From an uncultured Ectothiorhodospiraceae bacterium (GTDB taxonomy: Bacteria > Pseudomonadota > Gammaproteobacteria > CAMYNG01), in the NCBI GenBank assembly GCA_947259765.1, contig CAMYNG010000006.1, forward strand, positions 1 to 64,000: 64,000 bases of DNA. The letters are read 5' to 3'. Both the position numbers and the translations under genes were made by a program. The notes under the pieces were generated by a model. The model saw nothing but the letters and a program-made list of their open reading frames with translations, was not told where the DNA came from and ran no database searches. Positions within the stretch are counted from its first letter, which is position 1; the number at the start of each line of letters is the position of its first letter. Below, piece after piece: positions 20,891-30,199 of the stretch.

Positions 20891-22180
20891 ATGGCAGCGA
20901 AGAAAAAAACCGCGAAACCGGCGCCAAAGAATGCATTCTATGCACAATCGGGGGGTGTGACGGCCGTGATCAACGCCAGTGCCTGTGGCGTTATCGAAAC
21001 CGCCCGTAAACACAAGAACAAGATCGGCAAGGTCTACGCCGGACGCAATGGCATCATCGGTGCACTCACCGAAGACTTGATCGATACGAGCAAGGAGTCC
21101 GCGGCTTCCATTCGCGCGCTGCGTCATACTCCGTCAGGTGCATTTGGTTCGTGCCGCTACAAACTCAAAAGCCTTGAACAGAACCGCCGCGAATACGAGC
21201 GCCTGATCGAGGTCTTCGAGGCGCACAACATTGGCTACTTTTTCTATAACGGCGGTGGCGATTCCGCGGATACCTGCCACAAGGTGTCGCAACTTTCCGA
21301 ACAAACGGGTTACCCCATTCAGGCCATCCACGTCCCCAAGACCGTGGACAACGATCTGCCCATCACCGACAACTGTCCCGGTTTCGGCTCAGTGGCCAAG
21401 TACATCGCCGTATCCACGCGCGAGGCAAGCTTCGACGTCGCCTCCATGGCAAAAACGTCCACCAAGGTATTCGTATTGGAAGTCATGGGCCGTCACGCGG
21501 GTTGGATAGCGGCCGCAGGTGGCCTGGCTTCGGATAAGGACACGCCTATTCCCATCCTCATCCTGTTCCCTGAAGTGGAATTCGATCAGGCCAAGTTCCT
21601 CAAAAAGGTCGACGAGAATGTGAAGAAATTTGGTTACTGTACCGTGGTTGTTTCCGAAGGCACCCACTGGCCGGATGGCCGCTTCCTGGCCGAGACCGGT
21701 TTAAAGGATGCGTTTGGTCACAGCCAGTTGGGCGGCGCGGCACCGGTCGTCGCCAACATGATTCAGAGCGAGCTGGGACACAAGTATCACTGGGGCGTGG
21801 CGGATTACATGCAGCGCGCTGCGCGTCACATTGCATCCAAGACCGACGTTGACCAGGCCTATGCCATGGGTAAGGCGGCGGTACAGTTTGCGCTTAAGGG
21901 CGAGAACGCCATCATGCCGACCATCGATCGCAAATCCACCAAACCCTACAAATGGGCCGTGGGTAAGGCGCCGCTGTCCAAAGTCGCCAACGTTGAAAAG
22001 ATGATGCCCAACAACTTCATTACCAAGGATGGCTTTGGTATCACGCAGGCGTGTCGCAACTACCTGACGCCGTTAATCAAAGGCGAAGACTATCCACCCT
22101 ATAAGGACGGCCTGCCCAAGTACGTTCGGCTGAAGAACGTCGCCGTACCGAAAAAGCTGAAAAAGAAGTTTGAAGTCTAG
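20891..22180 (+). CDS. pfp: Pyrophosphate-dependent 6-phosphofructokinase
   Basis: 429 aa; NAFYAQSGGVTAVINASACGVIETAR, FFYNGGGDSADTCHK, PKTVDNDLPITDNCPGFGSVAKY, EVMGRHAGWIAA. Confidence 0.9.
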   Translation: MAAKKKTAKPAPKNAFYAQSGGVTAVINASACGVIETARKHKNKIGKVYAGRNGIIGALTEDLIDTSKESAASIRALRHTPSGAFGSCRYKLKSLEQNRREYERLIEVFEAHNIGYFFYNGGGDSADTCHKVSQLSEQTGYPIQAIHVPKTVDNDLPITDNCPGFGSVAKYIAVSTREASFDVASMAKTSTKVFVLEVMGRHAGWIAAAGGLASDKDTPIPILILFPEVEFDQAKFLKKVDENVKKFGYCTVVVSEGTHWPDGRFLAETGLKDAFGHSQLGGAAPVVANMIQSELGHKYHWGVADYMQRAARHIASKTDVDQAYAMGKAAVQFALKGENAIMPTIDRKSTKPYKWAVGKAPLSKVANVEKMMPNNFITKDGFGITQACRNYLTPLIKGEDYPPYKDGLPKYVRLKNVAVPKKLKKKFEV

Positions 22181-22204
22181 GGAACTTCTGACTAATTGCT
22201 TTCT

Positions 22205-22276
22205 CGTCACTCCGGCGAAAGCCGGAGTCCAGCAGAATGAGATCGCTTCTGGATTCTGGCTTTCGCCAGAATGACG
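22205..22276. repeat. Palindromic CATTCCGGCG-type repeat copy 1
   Basis: cgtcactccggcgaaagccggagtcca...tggattctggctttcgccagaatgacg, imperfect inverted symmetry end to end. Confidence 0.85.
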
Positions 22277-22377
22277 TGTTCAGCGCTTACCCGGATGACA
22301 AAAGGGCGGTTTAAAAACCGTCCTTTTTGTTCCACCGTCCGGTGCAACGAAAACCGGGACAAAGCCAAGTCAATACA

Positions 22378-22572
22378 ATGACTCTCGAAAGAGCACGCGA
22401 ACTTCTTCAACACCAGGTCGATTTCGGCAGCGGTTACAACCGCAATGCCGCGAAACTCATTCTGCACGAAATCCAGAAAGACCACGGCCAGGCAGGTGTG
22501 GATCAACTCATCCGCGATCTGGATTTGGAAACAGTTTTTGGCTTTAAGCCGGGCAAGAAAATTACTGTTTGA
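22378..22572 (+). CDS. Small hypothetical protein (64 aa)
   Basis: MTLERARELLQHQVDFGSGYNRNAAKLILHEIQKDHGQAGVDQLIRDLDLETVFGFKPGKKITV. Confidence 0.7.
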   Translation: MTLERARELLQHQVDFGSGYNRNAAKLILHEIQKDHGQAGVDQLIRDLDLETVFGFKPGKKITV

Positions 22573-22606
22573 ACTGCTACCGGCAACGCCTGTGCTTACG
22601 TGGCGA

Positions 22607-23785
22607 TCAAGGTACTACGTAACCGTCAGTTAGCGTCTTCAGAAACGCAACCAGGGCCGCTTCTTCATCCGGCGTCAGATCCAGAAAACCAACATCCGCG
22701 GTGATATCGTTGTCCACTTCGGGAGCCGGTGGGTCGTCAGTGTTGTAAAAATCCACCACCTCTTCAAGCGTCGCGAACACACCGTTATGCATATACGGTG
22801 CAGTCAGTTCAATATTTCGCAGGGTCGACGTTTTAAATTTGCCGTTTTTCGTTGCCACCTGCACCTCGGCGCCTAATCCATTATCGATAAAGCTCGCGCC
22901 ATCAGGATTAAATGCCATGTCTTGCGTATAGAATGGATTGTTAGGGTTTTTCGGTACGCCAAGATTGAAGTAACGGAAATCGGTAAAGGACGCCGGCGGG
23001 TCCATGGGTGCGGGTAAGGTTTCCGGAAGGAGATGACAGGTGGCACATTTACCTTTCTTTTGAAACACGTCAAGGCCGAGCGTTTCCTGCGCGTTCAAGG
23101 TCACCATTCCCTTTTGAAAGAAATCAAACTTGGAGCTAAACGGGTTTAGTTCCGGTGACTTTTCAAACTCCGCAATAGCCGTGGCAATATTGTCATAAGC
23201 GACCTCGCTGTCGGCAAAGGCGTCTGCACCGAACACGTAAACGAACTTACCCGCATACGCCGAGTTTCGAACCTTGTTCACCACCGCGGCCTTGTCCGGA
23301 TTCGCCATTTCGATGGGATTCAAAAACGGGCCCTTGGCCTGCTCAACCAGATCGGCGGCACGTCCGTCGAGAAACTGACCACCCACATAGAAAAACACAG
23401 CCGGGTCCACCGCCGGATCATTGGTAAACTCAAATACCGGCGACAAGGAAGCATAGGCGGCGGTCGGCGTATTGCGGCCACCAAAGCGGCCGGCCATAAC
23501 GCCCTCGGATGTAGGCATATCACTGTCGGGGTCGGCAAAGCCAGCGGCCGGGTCATGGCAGGTCGCGCAGGCCTGTCCGGCCGGCGAAGACAGGTTGGTA
23601 TCAAAAAACAGTTCACGTCCCAGCTCGCTCATGGTGGCCTGCTCGGGAACGATCGGTGTAGGTGTAGGTGGCGTTAGTACCGGCGGCGGAGGTGAGCCGG
23701 CCGGTGCCGGATCGTCTGAACCCCCGCCACAGGCAGAGACCAATAAACCTGCCAACAGCACCGCTGGCCAAATTAACTTTTGCAT
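22607..23785 (-). CDS. Di-heme cytochrome c peroxidase-like lipoprotein
   Basis: Lipobox LLVSACGGG; two CXXCH motifs (CATCHDPAAGF, CATCHLLPE); LGRELFFDTNLSSPAGQACATCH. Confidence 0.88.
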   Translation of the reverse strand: MQKLIWPAVLLAGLLVSACGGGSDDPAPAGSPPPPVLTPPTPTPIVPEQATMSELGRELFFDTNLSSPAGQACATCHDPAAGFADPDSDMPTSEGVMAGRFGGRNTPTAAYASLSPVFEFTNDPAVDPAVFFYVGGQFLDGRAADLVEQAKGPFLNPIEMANPDKAAVVNKVRNSAYAGKFVYVFGADAFADSEVAYDNIATAIAEFEKSPELNPFSSKFDFFQKGMVTLNAQETLGLDVFQKKGKCATCHLLPETLPAPMDPPASFTDFRYFNLGVPKNPNNPFYTQDMAFNPDGASFIDNGLGAEVQVATKNGKFKTSTLRNIELTAPYMHNGVFATLEEVVDFYNTDDPPAPEVDNDITADVGFLDLTPDEEAALVAFLKTLTDGYVVP

Positions 23786-24111
23786 ACCATCCTCACAACA
23801 GACTTCGAATCGTTCACAACCGGGATGGGTAGTCCAAACCTGCATTGCGCCTAAAAGACATTACAGGTTAAGAGTTATTCAGATGGAAACGACTGGACGT
23901 GACCTGGATCAATCTATGAAAAAGATTTGCGTGCTCAATGTGTGGATATGTGAACCTATTCACGATCATTTCAGATGTCACAACTGGGTAAACGGGTATT
24001 TGCACACACAACATGACGGTGCGTCATGAGATTGAAAACAGATCGATTCTGAAAAAATGTTTTCAGACCAAGTTAGTCTGAATTAGGGAAACTCTGATTA
24101 ATTTCTTTGTT

Positions 24112-24277
24112 GTCATTCCGGCGCGCGACTCCATGGATGGAGGAGTTAGAGCGACGCACGAGCCCATGGATGGGCGAAAGTAGAACAATGCAGGAGCAAT
24201 TGTCGAGGATGCCAATGCCGAGGCCGGAATCCAGTGAAATCTGATCGCTCCTGGATTCTGGCATTCGCCAGAATGAC
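24112..24277. repeat. CATTCCGGCG-type repeat copy 2 with internal insertion
   Basis: gtcattccggcg...gccggaatccagtgaaatctgatcgctcctggattctggcattcgccagaatgac; shares long segment and upstream leader with copy 1. Confidence 0.8.
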
Positions 24278-24293
24278 ATCAATCGAAGCTTCC

Positions 24294-25619
24294 TTAGCGA
24301 AGGAACTTTGCGATCAAACCAAGATCATCGCCCGGTTTTTCCATCCCGATGTGCACGGTATGTCCGCCGCCCGGAACTTCGTGAAGTGCCACGCCGTCTG
24401 CATCCTGCATGGACTGTAATTCGAAAATTTGATTACCGCTGGGTAAAATCAGTTCCAGTTTGTCACCGACGGCGAATTTGTTTTTCACCGCGACTTCGGC
24501 TAGTTGTGTTTTTTCGTCATACGCGACGATTTCTCCTACGAAACGTTGGCCCGCGCTATCGGAGCGATTCTCTTCGTAGTTCTGATAGTTTTCGCTCGGA
24601 TGGCGTTGTAAGAACCCTTCGGTGTAACCGCGATTGGCGAGATTTTCCAATACGCCAAGTAGACTCTGATCAAACGGTCTGCCGGCGACAGCGTCATCAA
24701 TTGCTTGCCGGTAGGCCTGCGTACTGCGTGCAGCATAGTAGTGGGATTTGGTTCTGCCTTCGATTTTAAAACTGTCGACACCGATCCGCACCAGACGCTC
24801 GATATGCTGCACGGCACGCAGGTCCTTTGAATTCATTATATAGGTGCCGTGCTCGTCCTCTTCAACGGGCATAAATTCACCAGGCCGTTCACGTTCCTCA
24901 AGCAAGTAAACGCGCTGCGACTCTGCATGTCGTTCACCCTGGCCAATACTGGCCGACTTTACTTGCTCGGGAACGACATCACCGGCGTCGTCCGGTTTTG
25001 CCGAATGCACGTTGTACTCCCAACGGCAGGAGTTGGTGCAGGTTCCCTGATTGGCATCACGATGGTTGAAGTAACCCGAGAGCAGACAACGACCGGAATA
25101 CGCGATGCAAAGTGCGCCGTGCACAAACACTTCCAGCTCCATCTCCGGGCACTGTTGGCGGATTTCCTCAATTTCGTCGATAGATAATTCGCGCGACAGA
25201 ATTATTCGGCTAACCCCCAGTGACTGCCAGAATTTAACCGCAGCGTAGTTGACGGTGTTGGCCTGCACCGAAAGATGCACGGGTAACTCGGGCCAGCGTT
25301 CGCGCACCATCATGATCAGGCCCGGATCAGCCATGATCAGCGCATCGGGCTTAAGTGCAATAACCGGCGCGATGTCTTCGATGAAGGTTTTTACCTTGGC
25401 ATTATGTGGCAGCACGTTGCAGGCAAGGAAAAACTTTTTACCCAATGTATGCGCTTCGTTAATACCTGCCGCAAGATTGGGCAAGCGTACAAAATCGTTT
25501 TCACGTACGCGCAGACTATAGCGGGGCATACCTGCGTAGACGGCGTCGGCGCCAAAGGCAAACGCATAGCGCAATTTCGTGAGGGTGCCGGCTGGGGCAA
25601 GTAATTCTGGGTCACGCAT
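24294..25619 (-). CDS. trhP: Peptidase U32 family protein, tRNA hydroxylation (TrhP/YegQ-like)
   Basis: MRDPELLAPAGTLTKLRYAFAFGADAVYAGMPRYSLRVRENDF, ELEVFVHGALCIAYSGRCLLSGYFNHRDANQGTCTNSCRWEY. Confidence 0.9.
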   Translation of the reverse strand: MRDPELLAPAGTLTKLRYAFAFGADAVYAGMPRYSLRVRENDFVRLPNLAAGINEAHTLGKKFFLACNVLPHNAKVKTFIEDIAPVIALKPDALIMADPGLIMMVRERWPELPVHLSVQANTVNYAAVKFWQSLGVSRIILSRELSIDEIEEIRQQCPEMELEVFVHGALCIAYSGRCLLSGYFNHRDANQGTCTNSCRWEYNVHSAKPDDAGDVVPEQVKSASIGQGERHAESQRVYLLEERERPGEFMPVEEDEHGTYIMNSKDLRAVQHIERLVRIGVDSFKIEGRTKSHYYAARSTQAYRQAIDDAVAGRPFDQSLLGVLENLANRGYTEGFLQRHPSENYQNYEENRSDSAGQRFVGEIVAYDEKTQLAEVAVKNKFAVGDKLELILPSGNQIFELQSMQDADGVALHEVPGGGHTVHIGMEKPGDDLGLIAKFLR

Positions 25620-25874
25620 TGTGGCTGTTACCGGGTTCCAAGCCGCACAACTTTCAGGCATGGCCAGGTCGTACAGATTAATGACGAATAAGATCCGGCT
25701 ATTTTACTTCCAAATAGGCTTGCAGGTACATACTACCCCCAGATGCGGTGGGTAGTCCCCTGGTTACCCCGATCCCACCAACACGGCGGGATGAAACAAG
25801 CGTTCGCGCTGACTATATTCAGTATAGAGGTGAATGCACCGTATTTTTGTGCGGTTTTTACCGGGAGGTGTTTG

Positions 25875-26612
25875 ATGCACACCAGATTCAGTACTGTGTT
25901 GTCAGGGCTGGCTGTACTTTGCTTGTGCCTGACTAACGCGGTGGCAAACCAGGACTTTGATGCGCAGCGGCGGACGTTGGTTAAGGAAATTGAGGCAGAT
26001 GTTACCGAAACCAGCCTGTATATCGGTCGAACCCGTCTCAATGATCGGGTCCTGGCGGCGATGGCGGAAGTACCACGACATGAGTTCGTACCGAAGAATG
26101 TTCGGGAGCAGGCTTATCTGAATAGGCCGTTGCCTATCGGCTACAGCCAGACGATCTCGCAACCTTACATTGTTGCGTTAATGACGGACCTGCTTGATGT
26201 GGATGCCAGCAGTCGCGTGCTGGAAGTCGGCACTGGCTCCGGTTATCAAGCCGCAATACTTGCCCGCTTATGCCGGTCGGTGTTCAGTATCGAGATCATC
26301 GAGCCATTGGGTAAGCGCGCCAAAGGCACGCTTAAAACCCTTGGTTATGGAAACGTCGAAGTGCGGATTGGTGACGGATATTACGGCTGGCAGGAACATG
26401 CGCCCTACGACGCGATTGTCGTTACTGCGGCCGCAAACCACGTGCCGCCCCCATTAGTTCGTCAGCTCAAACCGGGTGGACGAATGATTATTCCTGTAGG
26501 CGGCCGTTTCGCCGTTCAACACCTGGTGCTTGTTCGCAAGAATCAGCACGGTGAAGTAACAAGCAAACAAATTCTGCCGGTACGGTTTGTCCCCCTGACT
26601 GGCGGGCATTGA
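25875..26612 (+). CDS. Protein-L-isoaspartate O-methyltransferase family protein with N-terminal signal-like sequence
   Basis: MHTRFSTVLSGLAVLCLCLTNAVANQDFD then PRHEFVPKNVREQAYLNRPLPIGYSQTISQPYIVALMTDLLDV, VLEVGTGSGYQAAILA. Confidence 0.88.
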   Translation: MHTRFSTVLSGLAVLCLCLTNAVANQDFDAQRRTLVKEIEADVTETSLYIGRTRLNDRVLAAMAEVPRHEFVPKNVREQAYLNRPLPIGYSQTISQPYIVALMTDLLDVDASSRVLEVGTGSGYQAAILARLCRSVFSIEIIEPLGKRAKGTLKTLGYGNVEVRIGDGYYGWQEHAPYDAIVVTAAANHVPPPLVRQLKPGGRMIIPVGGRFAVQHLVLVRKNQHGEVTSKQILPVRFVPLTGGH

Positions 26613-26616
26613 TCAC

Positions 26617-29085
26617 GTGCTCCCGACGCGGCCGCCGCTGTTTGCCATTGTTCTGGTCTCGGCCAGTGCGTTGGCGTATGAAGTGTTACTGCTACGCCTG
26701 TTTTCAATCATTCAATGGCATAACTTTGCCTACATGGTCATAAGCCTGGCCCTGCTGGGCTATGCAGCGAGTGGGACATTTCTTTCCCTGACACAGCAGC
26801 GCTGGCGTAAGGATTTTCCGCGAATATTCACGGCAAACATTGTTTTGTTCAGCCTTTCGGCCGTAGTCTGTTTTTTACTGGCGCAGCAAATACCGTTCAA
26901 TCCCGAACAGGTTTTGTGGGATACCACTCAACCGCTGTATCTAACGCTAATTTATCTGCTCCTCACTGTACCGTTTTTTTTTGCCGCTAACTGTATTGCT
27001 TTGAGCCTGGCCTGTTTTGGCCGTGATATCGCTCGCGTTTATGCAATGGATCTTCTGGGTGCAGGCTTGGGTAGTCTTGCCGTTATTGGCCTGCTGTTCA
27101 TTGCTTTCCCTAACACTGTTCTAGTTCTAATAAGTGTATTGGCGTTGCTTGCGGCGATAGTGGGCCAATGGGAGATGCGACAAGCGCGCTTCGTTAGCGT
27201 GATACCCGTTGCCTTGCTGGCGGGTGTTTTACTCACGCTTCCAGACAATTGGACGTCACTGAACATGTCGCCCTATAAATCACTTTCGCAGGCCTTGCAC
27301 GTATCCGGGACGCGTATTAGTGAGCAGCGCTCCAGTCCGTTGGGGTTGCTCAGTATTGTCGAAAGTCCCAACGTACCCTGGCGTTTTGCGCCGGGGCTCA
27401 GTTTCCACGCCACCACCGAACCACCGAAACAGCTTGGTGTGTTTACCGATGGCGACGCCATGACTGCAATTACTCACTACAACAACAACCCACTAACTTT
27501 AAGTTATCTTGCTCAGCAAACCTCTGCCTTACCTTATAGCCTCAGTACGCCTCGTCATGTCCTTGTACCCGGGGCAGGCGGAGGCGCCGGTCTGCTGCAG
27601 GCGCATTATTTCGGCGCCGAAAAAATCGAGGGTATCGAATTCAATCCACAATTGGTGAAAATGCTAACCCGTGACTATGCCGATTTTACCGGCAGATTTT
27701 TTACGCGGGAGGATGTCTCGTTGCATGTCAGCGAAGCACGCGGCTTTATCAGGTCCAGCGGAAAAAAATACGACCTGATACAACTTGCGTTCCTGGATTC
27801 CTTCGGCGCTTCATCGGCGGGGTTGTATTCTCTGAATGAAAATTACCTGTACACACAGGAATCAGTTCGTGATTTTGTGCGCCATCTGAAACCAAATGGA
27901 TACCTGGCAATTAGCCTGTGGGTCAAGGTGCCACCACGTGATATGCCGCGACTATTTACCACCGCAGTAGACGCTCTTGAACAACTCGGCACCGACGCCG
28001 AACAACAACTGATATTGATCCGTAGTTGGCAGACCAGCACTTTGCTAATAAAAAATGGAAACATAACAGGTTTGGAAATTAAAAATGCCCGGCGCTTTTG
28101 CAAACAAAATGGTTTCGACCTGGCATACTTCCCCGGCATAACACAAGATGATGCCAATCATTTTAATATACTTAACGAACCGTATTTTTTTAACGCGGCC
28201 ACAGCAATTCTGGGCAATGAACGTGAAGCGTATTTGCGCAACTACAAGTTTGATATACAGCCTACCACCGACGACCGGCCCTATTTCTTTCATACCTTAA
28301 AATGGTCAAGCCTGCGCGAGATTTTTCAGTTGCGTTACAAGGGCGGCATCGGCCTGATGGAATGGGGTTATGTGACGTTACTTGCAACCCTGTTACAAGC
28401 CGTTATCGCAAGCGTAGTATTTATTCTTTTACCGTTATGGTTTTTCAACCGTCGCCAGGCTGATCGCCACCCGGCAAGCAGCAACGCCCGCTACAAGTTG
28501 AAAGTGTTCGGCTATTTTTTTTCCATTGGGCTCGCCTTTTTATTCACCGAAATTGCGTTTATTCAAAAATTCATTCTGTTTTTACATCATCCGCTGTATG
28601 CCGCGGCAGTTGCACTGGCGAGTTTTCTCCTGTTTGCCGGTTTAGGCAGCGCTTATAGCCGCCGTTTCGTGGATCAACCAGATACCTGTCGTGCAACTAT
28701 TCGCATAATCCGCCGCGTGGTCCTTTTGATCGGCTTGGTCACAATGATTTACCTGCTCATGTTGGGGTCGGTATTCGAGGCATTGATCGCACTCCCCGTT
28801 TGGCAAAAGGCACTATTGGCGGTTTCCTTAATCGCACCGCTGGCTTTCTTGATGGGAATACCATTCCCGCTGGCGTTGTGCCAGGTAAGCGCGCAAGATA
28901 ACGCGCTTGTACCGTGGGCCTGGGCCATTAACGGTTGCGCCTCCGTGATCAGCGCGGTGCTCGCAACACTGTTTGCAATTCATTTCGGAATCTCGGTTGT
29001 TATTCTCCTGGCGTTTGGCTTGTATCTGCTTGCGTCTCTGCTCTTTCCCGAAAGTTCAAAACGGGCACGTATAGCGCCTTCCTGA
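26617..29085 (+). CDS. Polytopic membrane protein with spermidine synthase-like domain
   Basis: 822 aa, GTG start; N-terminal TM helices (ALAYEVLLLRLFSIIQWHNFAYMVISLALLGY), central VLVPGAGGGAGLLQAHYFGAEKIEGIEFNPQLV..., C-terminal TM block. Confidence 0.8.
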   Translation: MLPTRPPLFAIVLVSASALAYEVLLLRLFSIIQWHNFAYMVISLALLGYAASGTFLSLTQQRWRKDFPRIFTANIVLFSLSAVVCFLLAQQIPFNPEQVLWDTTQPLYLTLIYLLLTVPFFFAANCIALSLACFGRDIARVYAMDLLGAGLGSLAVIGLLFIAFPNTVLVLISVLALLAAIVGQWEMRQARFVSVIPVALLAGVLLTLPDNWTSLNMSPYKSLSQALHVSGTRISEQRSSPLGLLSIVESPNVPWRFAPGLSFHATTEPPKQLGVFTDGDAMTAITHYNNNPLTLSYLAQQTSALPYSLSTPRHVLVPGAGGGAGLLQAHYFGAEKIEGIEFNPQLVKMLTRDYADFTGRFFTREDVSLHVSEARGFIRSSGKKYDLIQLAFLDSFGASSAGLYSLNENYLYTQESVRDFVRHLKPNGYLAISLWVKVPPRDMPRLFTTAVDALEQLGTDAEQQLILIRSWQTSTLLIKNGNITGLEIKNARRFCKQNGFDLAYFPGITQDDANHFNILNEPYFFNAATAILGNEREAYLRNYKFDIQPTTDDRPYFFHTLKWSSLREIFQLRYKGGIGLMEWGYVTLLATLLQAVIASVVFILLPLWFFNRRQADRHPASSNARYKLKVFGYFFSIGLAFLFTEIAFIQKFILFLHHPLYAAAVALASFLLFAGLGSAYSRRFVDQPDTCRATIRIIRRVVLLIGLVTMIYLLMLGSVFEALIALPVWQKALLAVSLIAPLAFLMGIPFPLALCQVSAQDNALVPWAWAINGCASVISAVLATLFAIHFGISVVILLAFGLYLLASLLFPESSKRARIAPS

Positions 29086-29255
29086 ATGTCGTATACCCGA
29101 CATTAACGCGCTTGAAACATACCGCTGGTAGTCTGTGCGCGGTTTAAATTTCAGATTTGTGCGCGATTTGGTAGAAACTTCCCACGCCGGTCAATATCTT
29201 GTAGACTGCGCGGCGCGGGAAGCGCGGTGTACACAAAAAACATGGAGAAGGGACT

Positions 29256-29432
29256 ATGAGTACAAGCAGTGGAGCATGGGAACGCACAGCAATTATTTTT
29301 TTGGCGGTATTTACAGTCGGCGTAGTAACAGCCTCCTACGATGAAGAACCGACCTATGAAGAACCAACCTCGGTTCAGTCAGGTTCTACGGGTAAAGTTG
29401 AAACCAACCCGTCTGACAGTCTCGGGGGGTAA
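29256..29432 (+). CDS. Small (58 aa) predicted membrane/exported protein
   Basis: Read directly: MSTSSGAWERTAIIFLAVFTVGVVTASYDEEPTYEEPTSVQSGSTGKVETNPSDSLGG*; preceded by gagaaggg; below ORF-track length cut-off. Confidence 0.5.
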   Translation: MSTSSGAWERTAIIFLAVFTVGVVTASYDEEPTYEEPTSVQSGSTGKVETNPSDSLGG

Positions 29433-29511
29433 CCTCGCCAGTCAACGAAACTCCAATTACTAAAATACATAATCAGTCGCAATAGCAGCCCGAATCGAGT
29501 TTTTAGGGCCT

Positions 29512-29541
29512 GACCGAGAGATCCACTCGGATCTCTCGGTC
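29512..29541. terminator. Perfect hairpin, possible bidirectional transcription stop between convergent genes
   Basis: gaccgagagatcc-actc-ggatctctcggtc, 13-bp perfect stem; no adjacent T-run so intrinsic terminator function is uncertain. Confidence 0.45.
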
Positions 29542-29579
29542 GCTACTCTCGCGTAAACTGCCAAATCCTTGACCGCGCC

Positions 29580-30008
29580 TTAGGGCCGCCAGTACTTATA
29601 TCCCTGCATTTGTAAACGAATCGCCTCCGGCGCACCGGCTGGTACGTAATCAACTTCCAGCGGAAATTGGTTTTCCTTCAGGTCCCAGGCTCGCATGCTG
29701 ATGCGGCAGGCCTTAAAGATCACGCCGCGGTTAGCCAGCTTCACAAGCAATTGTGACGTCTCCTTGTTGTTCGCCAGCAAGGCATGAATGCCCGCTTCAT
29801 AGGCCACCACTTCAATACGTAATTTGTCCTCACCGATATCATCCAGCACTTTGTCAATTTGCATGAAGGCACGTCGGTGACCGTAGTTATCGCCGCTGCG
29901 CGTTAGCTGCATGACGAAGGGCACGGACTCTTGGCCGGACTTTACGGACGGCGCAAGACCCGCAAGTAATGCGATGGACAATAGAAATACAAAAACTTGT
30001 GGTTTCAC
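29580..30008 (-). CDS. Exported DsrE-like family protein
   Basis: Signal sequence MKPQVFVFLLSIALLAGLAPSVKSG; MQIDKVLDDIGEDKLRIEVVAYEAGIHALLANN...LANRGVIFKACRISM resembles DsrE/DsrF-like fold. Confidence 0.75.
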   Translation of the reverse strand: MKPQVFVFLLSIALLAGLAPSVKSGQESVPFVMQLTRSGDNYGHRRAFMQIDKVLDDIGEDKLRIEVVAYEAGIHALLANNKETSQLLVKLANRGVIFKACRISMRAWDLKENQFPLEVDYVPAGAPEAIRLQMQGYKYWRP

Positions 30009-30199
30009 CCTAAATTCCTCGTGTTGGCAATAGTCGCTTAAACCGCTATTTCTAAGTCCGCGTAGGAACTAAAAACGCAGGCGATGCCAATTCGACGTGC
30101 GCATTGGCAAAAAGTTTTGTCGCTATTGTAACCAAGCTCGAACCTTGCTCGTCTCTTTCCCCGGGTGCAACGCGATTTAATTTAAAACAGGGGATAAGC

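Noticed and set aside
23880-24060. FNR/Anr-like TTGATnnnn half-site and small palindromes upstream of the cytochrome c peroxidase gene
   Set aside because: Only one half-site is convincing (second half GTCAC) and the palindromes (catgacg-gtg-cgtcatg) are short; not enough to call a regulatory site.
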